Assembly: GCA_003585735.1 (NCBI GenBank)
Contig: NQOH01000001.1
Coordinates: 572,090 to 589,274, forward strand
Direction of reading: 5' to 3'
Source: Gardnerella kenyensis
GTDB taxonomy: Bacteria; Actinomycetota; Actinomycetes; Actinomycetales; Bifidobacteriaceae
Length of the DNA: 17,185 nt
The position numbers and the translations under genes are program-made. Positions 7,511 to 14,207 of the stretch are shown piece by piece (position 1 is the first letter of the stretch; the number at the start of each line of letters is the position of its first letter). The notes under the pieces were generated by a model, which was not told where the DNA came from, ran no database searches, and saw nothing but the letters and a program-made list of their open reading frames with translations.

Positions 7511-7779
7511 AAAATCCCTTCCTCAAAATATAAGTAAAACCTATAGTTTTGCAATAAAACCGTAAACTTCTGACACAACCCCATAAATCACAAGCACACT
7601 ACAAAATCAAGCACAAGTCATAAAACTTCTAAAAACTAGCAGAAAACTAGCACGTGTCAGCACATAAACATAATTCTATAAGATTTCACAAATAAAAAGC
7701 AACAAACTCGGATTACTACCCAAAACTCAAGCAAAGTAAAAAGTTAATTTCCAAAACAAAACTCTCAATAAAACTATGC
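7511..7779 (-). promoter_or_regulatory. AT-rich upstream region of the ORF6N gene
   Basis: This gap has no credible gene. On the - strand TTGCAA, 16 bp, TATATT forms a possible promoter immediately before the ribosome binding site, which would make a very short leader. A small direct repeat AAACTAGCA occurs twice near 7636-7652. Base composition matches the ORF6N gene rather than the flanking genes. Confidence 0.35.
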
Positions 7780-7825
7780 AACTTGGAAGTCTACTTCCAA
7801 GTTGGGTACAAACTTAAGAAAGTTG
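7780..7825. repeat. Right 43-bp direct repeat with palindrome
   Basis: Positions 7783-7825 are a perfect copy of 6397-6439. Here the palindrome has perfect 11-bp arms, AACTTGGAAGT and ACTTCCAAGTT around CT (7780-7803). Read on the - strand it is followed by GCATAGTTTTATTG, so it may also serve as a terminator behind the sortase gene. After 7825 the second palindrome seen in the left copy is missing. Confidence 0.9.
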
Positions 7826-7854
7826 AAAATCAGCCAGCGGAAGTACGCAAACGC

Positions 7855-8871
7855 TTAACAATCACCGCGCTTGCTGCGAAAGAAGCAGTTTGCATGCTTA
7901 GCGTGGGCGAGCGCGGCCGCACGGCGACGACGCCGCCCAAGCGCAGCCAAAACCATCGTCGTAAGAATCACAGCGCAACCAATAAGCGCGAGCACGAACA
8001 TCGTCATCCAAAGCGGCCACTGCAACTTATCGCCCGGCGCAAAAACCGGATCCGGCAGCACGCGCACTCCCGTAACCAGCAACCTCTGCGTATTCACACC
8101 ATACGGCGTACACGTAAGCAGCGTCGCCAAATCGCGCCCCCTCTCGCGCTGAAGCAACCTAATATCATGCGGATCGACCACGCTAATGCGGAACACCTTG
8201 TAACGTAGCATCTCCCCTTGCACGTCAAAGTAGAAAAAGTCGCCCTTTTTAATTTCAAGCAAATCATCAAACATGGTCGCATTCGGCAAACCAGTATGCG
8301 CCGTCACAACAGTGTGACGAGTTTTGCCACCCACCGGCAAATCCGTGCCATACAAATGCCCAGCGCCTTGCGCCAAAACCTCCTGCGAACTGCCGTGATA
8401 AATCGGCAACTTAACGCCAATCTTCGGGATCTTCACAATGCCCATAATGCCCATCGGCCCATCCAACTGCTTCGCGTAATCCTTATACTCCGGCGTCTTC
8501 ATATGATCCGTCGTGCCGTCGTAAGGATCAGACGTAATAATCGACTTGTGGCGCGCATTATACTTGCGCGCTGCGTTCAAAATCTTCTCGCGAGCGCGCG
8601 CAGTCTGCTTGCGGCTCAAACGATCGTAAGCTACAGAAATCTCCTTCGACACCTTGTTATTCCACAGCGTTGACGCAACAGGGTACGTAAAACACAAGAT
8701 TGCAGCAACTGCGAGGGCGATTGGCTCGAGAGTGCGGCGAAGTTTGGATTTTGGTTTTTTGGCTGGTTTTTTGGTAGTTGATTCGGTTGATTCGGTTGAT
8801 TCGGTTGCAGGTTTTGCTTTTGACTGATTGAAGAAAGCATATACTTTTGTAACAGCTTCGTTTAATTTCAT
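7855..8871 (-). CDS. srtC: Class C (pilin-polymerising) sortase
   Basis: A membrane-anchored transpeptidase that cleaves LPXTG-type motifs of pilins and joins them to a lysine of the next subunit. The catalytic triad is visible as H192 (TAHTGLPNA), C254 (TLLTCTPYGVNT) and R263 (TQRLLVTG). TLxTCTPYGVNT and a second C-terminal membrane segment (about 286-311) mark class C; the N-terminal membrane segment is at about 47-69. DPYDG (115-119) matches the lid motif that covers the active site in pilus sortases. A disordered N-terminal stretch has repeated STE units (24-32), coded by 9-bp repeats at 8777-8807. The start has a strong site, GGAGG, 4 bp before ATG. It is the last gene of the pilus locus, behind the pilin and a large hairpin. 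Confidence 0.95.
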   Translation of the reverse strand: MKLNEAVTKVYAFFNQSKAKPATESTESTESTTKKPAKKPKSKLRRTLEPIALAVAAILCFTYPVASTLWNNKVSKEISVAYDRLSRKQTARAREKILNAARKYNARHKSIITSDPYDGTTDHMKTPEYKDYAKQLDGPMGIMGIVKIPKIGVKLPIYHGSSQEVLAQGAGHLYGTDLPVGGKTRHTVVTAHTGLPNATMFDDLLEIKKGDFFYFDVQGEMLRYKVFRISVVDPHDIRLLQRERGRDLATLLTCTPYGVNTQRLLVTGVRVLPDPVFAPGDKLQWPLWMTMFVLALIGCAVILTTMVLAALGRRRRRAAALAHAKHANCFFRSKRGDC

Positions 8872-8896
8872 GCTTCCTCCGTTTCTATGTTTATGT

Positions 8897-8915
8897 ACGT
8901 AATTTTATTTTACGT
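8897..8915 (-). repeat. Small hairpin before the sortase gene
   Basis: ACGTAA (8897-8902) and TTACGT (8910-8915) are perfect inverted arms around 7 nt, between the long inverted repeat and the sortase ribosome binding site. It may influence initiation or mRNA ends, but nothing shows this directly. Confidence 0.45.
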
Positions 8916-9037
8916 AGCGCGAAAAGATTAGAGCACTTTGTATCAGGACACGCTAGCATGGAACAAAATGCTCAATGCATTTTGTTCCAACGCTACAGCG
9001 TGTCTTCTGGTACAAAGTGCCTAAATCTTTTGAACGC
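8916..9037 (-). repeat. Long interrupted inverted repeat between pilin and sortase genes
   Basis: A 122-bp region folds almost completely on itself. The inner stem GGAACAAAATGC (8960-8971) pairs with GCATTTTGTTCC (8977-8988) around a 5-nt loop. Further out come GACACGCT with AGCGTGTC, GCACTTTG with CAAAGTGC, and AAAAGATT with AATCTTTT, then AGCG with CGCT, separated by small bulges. It fills most of the gap between the two genes and has no clean T-run directly after it, so an attenuator or RNA-processing element that lowers sortase relative to pilin is a reasonable inference. Confidence 0.8.
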
Positions 9038-9081
9038 TAAACCGAGCGTCATCTAATCAACGTCGGCTCGCTACATGCGGA

Positions 9082-10971
9082 TCAAGCGTTCTGTTGTTCT
9101 TCTTCCTTGCGATTGCGCACGTACATAATCACGCTCGCAACAATCAAGCCCATGCCCACAACAGCGAAAATCAGCACGCCGTAAGCACCGGTCGCAGGAA
9201 GGTTGAACCAGAAGCTCTTGCCGTCTTCGCCACCATGAAGTGGAAGATCCTCAACCTCAATAAAGGCGGTATGATCTTTTGTAATTTTTGCCTCATAAAC
9301 AGCCGTAGACCTAGCGTAACCCTCAGGAGCTTTTACCTCGAGAAGATATACAGGATCACCTGCACGAGTTTTGTACGCCTTCGTGAAGTTACCATTCGCG
9401 TCGGTAGTAGCATTATCAAATGTTGATGCAGCTGTGCAGTTCTTATCATTAGTAACATTTTTGTTCTCATTCAAAGCCTTGTAGCAGCCTTCAGCCTTTG
9501 CCTTATCAGCAAAGATTTTGAATTCAGCATTCTGAAGCGGCTTCTCTTCATTACCTTCCTTATAGTACTTATGCACCTGAAGGTAGCCGAAGTCAAGAGT
9601 AGACTTGCTCTTCTCAGTGTTAGGAATGATTGGAGGCAAAGCCGCCTCACTATCCGAATGAGCTGGGAAGAAGCCAGATGCGTTAACAATCTCATTCTTG
9701 CCGTTTTGCTCCGAATCCGTACTGTTTGTTGGAGCATTGCCAGCCTGATATGTGCTATTGACCTTAAACTCAAGATTTACAGTAACCTGAGGAGCGGTTC
9801 CGCCATCCTGAACATCGTTCAAAACTCCAGCAATCTTACCTAAGCCAGCATCAGTAAACTTTACAAGAATACGCTTATGGCCAGTTGTAAGATTCTTGGA
9901 ATTTGGATCTGATTCACTAGAAGATTCAATCAATTCAACCGTATAATCTTTCCCGTCAGTAGAAGAAGTACTCTTGTCAAGAGTAGTTGTACCAATCTTC
10001 ACACTCTTCACAGCATCAGCAAAGGTTGCATCGCCTGCTTCCCCAGCAGCTTTGAATGCTTCCAAAGCGTCGGACGGAGCATCATCGAAGACCATATAAC
10101 CCTTAAGATCATCAGCCGTCAAATCCTTATTACCAACTTTTGCCTTATTAACTCCGGCAGTAATAGTGTAATGCAAGGTATCATTGACGCCTGCGAACTT
10201 AGTCTTATCGTAGACCTTCTGAATAGTAGCCGAGAGATCCTTGTTCTTCGGCTTCACAACAGGATTGTAGTTGTAAGTAACTTTGGTTTTTTTGTTTGCA
10301 CCCTGACCCGTAGTAGTGTACTCCGGCAAAGGAAGCGTCATATAGAAGGATTGCAAATCAGAAATACCATAACCTGCAGGTGGCTCAGTCTCAATTACCT
10401 TGTAAAGACCAAGTCCAAGGTTGTTGAAAGTTGCCTTACCAGTTGTTGCTGCAGTCGTTTGATCTTGGATAGTAGTGTTGGTATCAAACTTTACTTCCGC
10501 ATTAGTGTCACCTTCCGTAGCAGTGTGATCGTTCAGCTTGGTAGCAAGTTTCGCAATCTCTTGCCAAGACTCAGGAGACGCAAGATTTAGAGTTGTCTCT
10601 TTAGTACCAACTTTAATTGAAGCAACTTTCTTTAAGCTAAACTTAGCGCCTGCAAGTGGCTTAAAACCAGCAGGGCAAGAATCTGCTGCTTTTTTCTGAG
10701 GAACAACCTTCTTCCCACTACTTCCCGAAGAAGTAGTAGTAGAAGTAGTAGTAGAAGAAGTAGTATCCTTCTCACACTTGAGAATGGTTATAGTGCCATT
10801 CTGTGGAGCACCAGTCCTCCACGGAGCCGGATCAGGCAGTTGCGTTTGAATCAAGTTATTAGGACCACCCCACGCAACTCCAGCCATTGTTACAGCGCCG
10901 GCGACGCACAGCGTTCCAGCCATCGCAAGCGACGCAACCGCCGCCACGAATTTATTAGTGAACTTTTTCAT
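9082..10971 (-). CDS. Backbone-type pilin with LPATG sorting signal (SpaA/Fim family)
   Basis: A secreted pilus shaft subunit polymerised by the adjacent class C sortase. The start is placed at 10971 because AAAGGAG stands just before that ATG and the product then opens with a signal peptide (MKKFTNKF, hydrophobic to about residue 35); the ATG 51 bp upstream lacks this. The 629-residue protein has a Ser/Thr linker (about 69-86), a first E-box LYKVIETEPPAGY (189-201), a pilin-motif candidate NPVVKPKN (236-243) with the likely acceptor lysine, a second E-box YLLEVKAPEGY (542-552), then LPATG (591-595), a membrane segment and a charged tail. The E-boxes imply intramolecular isopeptide bonds. A 17-bp hairpin (10987-11003) stands right before the ribosome binding site. 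Confidence 0.92.
   Translation of the reverse strand: MKKFTNKFVAAVASLAMAGTLCVAGAVTMAGVAWGGPNNLIQTQLPDPAPWRTGAPQNGTITILKCEKDTTSSTTTSTTTSSGSSGKKVVPQKKAADSCPAGFKPLAGAKFSLKKVASIKVGTKETTLNLASPESWQEIAKLATKLNDHTATEGDTNAEVKFDTNTTIQDQTTAATTGKATFNNLGLGLYKVIETEPPAGYGISDLQSFYMTLPLPEYTTTGQGANKKTKVTYNYNPVVKPKNKDLSATIQKVYDKTKFAGVNDTLHYTITAGVNKAKVGNKDLTADDLKGYMVFDDAPSDALEAFKAAGEAGDATFADAVKSVKIGTTTLDKSTSSTDGKDYTVELIESSSESDPNSKNLTTGHKRILVKFTDAGLGKIAGVLNDVQDGGTAPQVTVNLEFKVNSTYQAGNAPTNSTDSEQNGKNEIVNASGFFPAHSDSEAALPPIIPNTEKSKSTLDFGYLQVHKYYKEGNEEKPLQNAEFKIFADKAKAEGCYKALNENKNVTNDKNCTAASTFDNATTDANGNFTKAYKTRAGDPVYLLEVKAPEGYARSTAVYEAKITKDHTAFIEVEDLPLHGGEDGKSFWFNLPATGAYGVLIFAVVGMGLIVASVIMYVRNRKEEEQQNA
10727..10764 (-). 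repeat. Triplet repeat coding the Ser/Thr linker of the pilin
   Basis: AGT/AGA triplets run almost without break on the + strand, coding Thr and Ser on the - strand. Slippage would alter linker length in steps of one residue without a frame shift. Confidence 0.8.
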
Positions 10972-10986
10972 GTTCACTCCTTTCAT

Positions 10987-11003
10987 TTGCCGTTTTACGG
11001 CAA
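10987..11003 (-). promoter_or_regulatory. Hairpin beside the pilin ribosome binding site
   Basis: TTGCCGTTTTACGGCAA forms a 6-bp stem with a 5-nt loop that ends 4 bp from the AAAGGAG site of the pilin gene. It could protect the mRNA end or modulate translation. A second small dyad, GCATTGATAATGC, lies at 11019-11031. No convincing -35/-10 pair was seen in this gap. Confidence 0.4.
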
Positions 11004-11101
11004 GTAGAGAATTAGTTTGCATTGATAATGCTCATACGAGTAAAGTTTTAAAATTTTTGGCATTTACCTTGTGTTATCACGCTCCCGAATCCCGAAAGAC
11101 T

Positions 11102-11146
11102 GCGCGATAAAACAATGCGCAATAAAACAATACGCAATAAAACAAT
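11102..11146. repeat. 15-bp tandem repeat, three copies
   Basis: Units at 11102-11116, 11117-11131 and 11132-11146 follow the form GCGCAATAAAACAAT with one change in each outer copy. They lie in the 259-bp gap between the large surface protein gene and the pilin gene, followed by a further GCGCGAAAC. Confidence 0.85.
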
Positions 11147-11230
11147 GCGCGAAACAGGAAGGCTTTATGCGCAAATGCGTACGTAGTCGCCTTATGCGAA
11201 GCACCGCGAGTAAATGCATATACAACTGCT

Positions 11231-13765
11231 TCATACGTAATTGCATAAGCCTCGCCGCCTTCCAAAAATTAATTTGCGAGCGCGCTCACTTTGACTTACC
11301 ACGAAGCCAGCCGCCAGCAGATTCACCAGTAGCGCGGCAAGAATACCAAGCTGCAAATTCCAACTCTGACCGCCCGTGTGCGGCAAGGTAAAATTGCTCA
11401 CCAAATGAAGATTGAACGTAAAAGCAGCAAAATCCTTATTTTCTGCAAAAGCAGTAGGAGTAGCAGTAGACGAAGCGGTAGTTAGCGCAGATTTTATTGA
11501 ATCAGGCGTTAAGTTGCCAGATTGAGTAGCTTTGCTTATTGCATCATTAAACGCGTCGAGTGCTTTAGGCTTCAACGCGTACACAACGCACTGGTAATTG
11601 CCAACCGCAGTCGGCTTCAAGCTCGGCTTTATGCTCACTTCCTTATCAGTTCGCGCAGCCACCTTTTTACTTGGATCCGATGACTTGCAAGTCGTCTCGC
11701 CTTCTTTATTAGAGTGGCACGTATTTTGATCTGTATCCGCAGGCACACTCAATCCAAGATCTGCAAGATTACTGCTCCAAGTCTTGTATTCAAAATCATT
11801 CGCATCTTGCGGCGATTCGGAAGGTTGAGTTGGTTGCGACGACCCAGAAGATTGCGCAGATTGCGAGCCAGAATCCTTCTTCTCGCCCTTCGAGCACAGC
11901 ACGCGCAACGTAATCTTATTCGCGCTATCCGCCGCAGAAGTAGCATCAATAAACGGCTTAAGCTCCATACCAAGCATCGCATAAATATAGTTATTGTCGC
12001 TAGTCAACGGCGCCGGCAACGGACCATCGCCATTTTTAAACGGATACACTTTCAGCGTAAGATCATTTTTGCCAATTTTTGGCTTTTGCGGCTCACTCGA
12101 CTTCACCTCAATCGTAACTGACTTATAATTCCAGTCGATAGTCTTATCAATAGAATATGTATTATCAATATCGGAAAATGAATTTAAACTATCTGGATTA
12201 TTAAATAAATTCTTTATACCACCAGCATTACTTGTCTGATTATTAAAATGATCTATTATTTTTATATAGTTTAGTTTTTTACTATTACTAGGAATTTTAT
12301 AGTCAACATCCTTAATAGCAAACACTTTGCACTCAAAAGTCCCAGCCTTCGCAGGCGTGCCAGTAATCCAACTTTGAGAGCGCTCAGTATAAGGATCATT
12401 CTCATACAAAGCAGAATTATCTGCATTTTCATCAGGTCGATCCTTATTTTCCATATGCTTGAACTGAGTCTGCGTACCTAGACTCAAACCATTAACATTG
12501 TCTAACGTATAATTATCGCTACCAGTTTCATGGCAAATCATACGATGATAGATAAAACCAGGCTTATCTTTCGATTGCGATTCAATAAAAAGCTTATTAA
12601 TAGGATCGTAAACGTCTTTCTTATCAGTACCGCCAGTATCACTTCCGCTAGAATCTGAACCTTTAGGCTTTGGATTTATAATAATTTTATTATCTTTTAT
12701 CGCAGCACCAGCTTGCGCATTTTCAAAATCGTATAAGCTCAGCGATAAATCATTCTGCACGTCAGATATATCAACTTTTACAGTTATTGTAGCGTATATT
12801 TTTTCGCTTTTGTAATATGCAAAAACTTTAAATCTATGATCACCGCGATCCCATTTGCCTGGGCGCAACGTAACAGAACCATCAAAGCCTGTTTTATCTT
12901 TACTAGTATCCTTAACTTTAGTGGCACCATTACCTTTTTCAAAATTCGCCCAACTTGGTACAGGATCTTTAAGATACTGTTCTAATTTAAACCACACGCC
13001 GCTCGGCATATCAGCTTGTTTATTTGTACTTTTAATTTTGAACTTTGGCTTAATAGTTATAGTGTTACCACGCTGTATTAAAACAGGATGATTATTATCG
13101 ACAACAATCTTACCATTATAGTAGCTAACAACATAGCATTTTTTAAATGTCTTACTACCACACGCTTCCGGAAGATCAGTCGCTTTTTCAGCACTTCTTT
13201 CAGTGCCGTTAGCAGCTTTTGCGGAATCAGCAGCTTTATTTTTAGCGTCTTTGCCGTTTTTATTTGCAGCAGATTTTTCAGCAGATTTTTCTACAGTTTT
13301 TCTAGTTTTATCAGACGACTTAGTTTTATCAGTCGACTTAGCATTATTATCAGCCTTATTACCAGCCTTGTTGTTAGCATTCTGCTGCTTGCTATCAGGC
13401 TTCGATTCCTTATTATCTTTATTTAAAGTACTTGAAGAGCCAGTATCTTTCTTATCAGACTCAGTCTTATTCGGCTCACTTTGCTGAACACTCTGCTTCT
13501 GCGCACCGTCAGCCTTAGCACCATCAGACTTCACACCACTAGCCTTCGCGCCACCAGCTCCGTCAGCCTTAGCGCTTTCAGTTTGTTCAATGTTGGCTTT
13601 TCCATCAACACTTGCGCCAGCACTTTCACCAGCACTCAACGCATAAGCAGGAGCAATCACAAAAGTAGCAAGCAACATTGCAATTGCTACGAAAAAAGCA
13701 AGCAGCGAACGGCGAATTGAGCGCAATAGTCGAAGGAAACGGCTAAATATATGCAAATCAAACAT
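11231..13765 (-). CDS. Large LPHTG surface protein, probable tip/ancillary pilus subunit
   Basis: An 844-residue wall-anchored protein. It opens with a basic stretch and a hydrophobic signal segment (21-42), then a long Lys/Ala/Ser/Asp-rich disordered region (about 45-197). Three similar modules follow (about 210-332, 335-555 and 565-787). Each ends in a strand pair such as GDHRFKVFAYYK, AGTFECKVFAIKD or VGNYQCVVYALKP plus a final beta-like strand. Cysteines at 411/479 and 624/726 could form one disulfide per module; 202/210 and 683/693 form close pairs. The end has LPHTG (794-798), a membrane segment and an Arg-rich tail. No E-box was found. Being upstream of the backbone pilin and sortase, it fits an adhesive tip or side subunit. 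The start has AGAAGG about 10 bp upstream and a phase-variable-type promoter further up. Confidence 0.88.
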   Translation of the reverse strand: MFDLHIFSRFLRLLRSIRRSLLAFFVAIAMLLATFVIAPAYALSAGESAGASVDGKANIEQTESAKADGAGGAKASGVKSDGAKADGAQKQSVQQSEPNKTESDKKDTGSSSTLNKDNKESKPDSKQQNANNKAGNKADNNAKSTDKTKSSDKTRKTVEKSAEKSAANKNGKDAKNKAADSAKAANGTERSAEKATDLPEACGSKTFKKCYVVSYYNGKIVVDNNHPVLIQRGNTITIKPKFKIKSTNKQADMPSGVWFKLEQYLKDPVPSWANFEKGNGATKVKDTSKDKTGFDGSVTLRPGKWDRGDHRFKVFAYYKSEKIYATITVKVDISDVQNDLSLSLYDFENAQAGAAIKDNKIIINPKPKGSDSSGSDTGGTDKKDVYDPINKLFIESQSKDKPGFIYHRMICHETGSDNYTLDNVNGLSLGTQTQFKHMENKDRPDENADNSALYENDPYTERSQSWITGTPAKAGTFECKVFAIKDVDYKIPSNSKKLNYIKIIDHFNNQTSNAGGIKNLFNNPDSLNSFSDIDNTYSIDKTIDWNYKSVTIEVKSSEPQKPKIGKNDLTLKVYPFKNGDGPLPAPLTSDNNYIYAMLGMELKPFIDATSAADSANKITLRVLCSKGEKKDSGSQSAQSSGSSQPTQPSESPQDANDFEYKTWSSNLADLGLSVPADTDQNTCHSNKEGETTCKSSDPSKKVAARTDKEVSIKPSLKPTAVGNYQCVVYALKPKALDAFNDAISKATQSGNLTPDSIKSALTTASSTATPTAFAENKDFAAFTFNLHLVSNFTLPHTGGQSWNLQLGILAALLVNLLAAGFVVSQSERARKLIFGRRRGLCNYV

Positions 13766-13860
13766 ATACGCGCCTACCTTCTAACTCGCCAACTTATTAT
13801 AATGCCGTTATTACAACAACACTACAACTCAATTTCTCTATAGATAATCTTCTCAAGCAC

Positions 13861-13938
13861 ACGGCTTAAACATACTGCTTAAACGTACTGTCTAAACATA
13901 CTGTCTAAACATACTGTCTAAACATACTGTCTAAACAC
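13861..13938. repeat. Six 13-bp tandem repeats in the pilus leader
   Basis: Six units, at 13861, 13874, 13887, 13900, 13913 and 13926, follow the form ACTGTCTAAACAT. The middle three are identical and the outer ones carry one to three changes. The array lies in the untranslated leader between the G9 promoter and the start codon of the LPHTG protein gene, about 95-175 bp from that start. Confidence 0.92.
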
Positions 13939-13969
13939 TTTGCTAAAAAGTTCTTCCCAAACACTCAGC

Positions 13970-13998
13970 ACTATACCCCCCCCCACGCCTATTCGCAA
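13970..13998 (-). promoter_or_regulatory. Pilus promoter with G9 tract as the -35/-10 spacer
   Basis: On the - strand TTGCGA (13993-13998) and TATAGT (13970-13975) are separated by exactly 17 bp, and the last nine spacer bases are all G (13976-13984). TATAGT matches five of six bases of the -10 consensus and TTGCGA four of six of the -35. The inferred start near 13963 would give a leader of about 200 nt. Gain or loss of a G would move the hexamers off the best spacing, the mechanism known for phase-variable promoters such as Neisseria porA and opc. Confidence 0.75.
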
Positions 13999-14005
13999 GT
14001 TAAAC

Positions 14006-14025
14006 TAAATATTTGGAAATATTTA
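14006..14025. promoter_or_regulatory. 20-bp palindrome upstream of the pilus promoter
   Basis: TAAATATTTGGAAATATTTA has 9-bp arms around GG and is perfect. It is centred about 20 bp before the -35, near -52 from the inferred start. That is a usual place for an activator site or an AT-rich UP-like element. Confidence 0.5.
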
Positions 14026-14150
14026 TTACTTATGTTGATAAAAGCACTGTTATTGCAAGAAAATTTCGGATTATTTCCATTTTACGGCGTGTCGTAGTAA
14101 ATAAGCAAAACCAAGCGAAATTAGAAAAACCAAACAAAACCGCACAAACT

Positions 14151-14190
14151 AAAACAAAAAACCGGAGTGCGAATTAACACACCCCGGTTT
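14151..14190 (-). terminator. Intrinsic terminator behind nusG
   Basis: On the - strand AAACCGGGGTGTG pairs with CGCACTCCGGTTT (two G-U wobbles) around a 6-nt loop, followed by TTTTTGTTTT. It starts 18 bp after the nusG stop and separates the secE-nusG transcript from the pilus locus. Confidence 0.9.
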
Positions 14191-14207
14191 GTAAAAGTTA
14201 TAAAAGC

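Noticed and set aside
7783..8208. 141-residue + strand open frame over the right direct repeat and the 3' end of the sortase gene
   Set aside because: Most of it is antisense to the sortase C-terminus, and its composition is that of a shadow frame.
10972..11022. Upstream ATG as pilin start
   Set aside because: It adds 17 residues before a normal signal peptide and has no good ribosome binding site, while the ATG at 10971 follows AAAGGAG.
13861..13938. Possible CRISPR array
   Set aside because: The units are 13 bp and directly adjacent with no unique spacers, and no cas genes are present.
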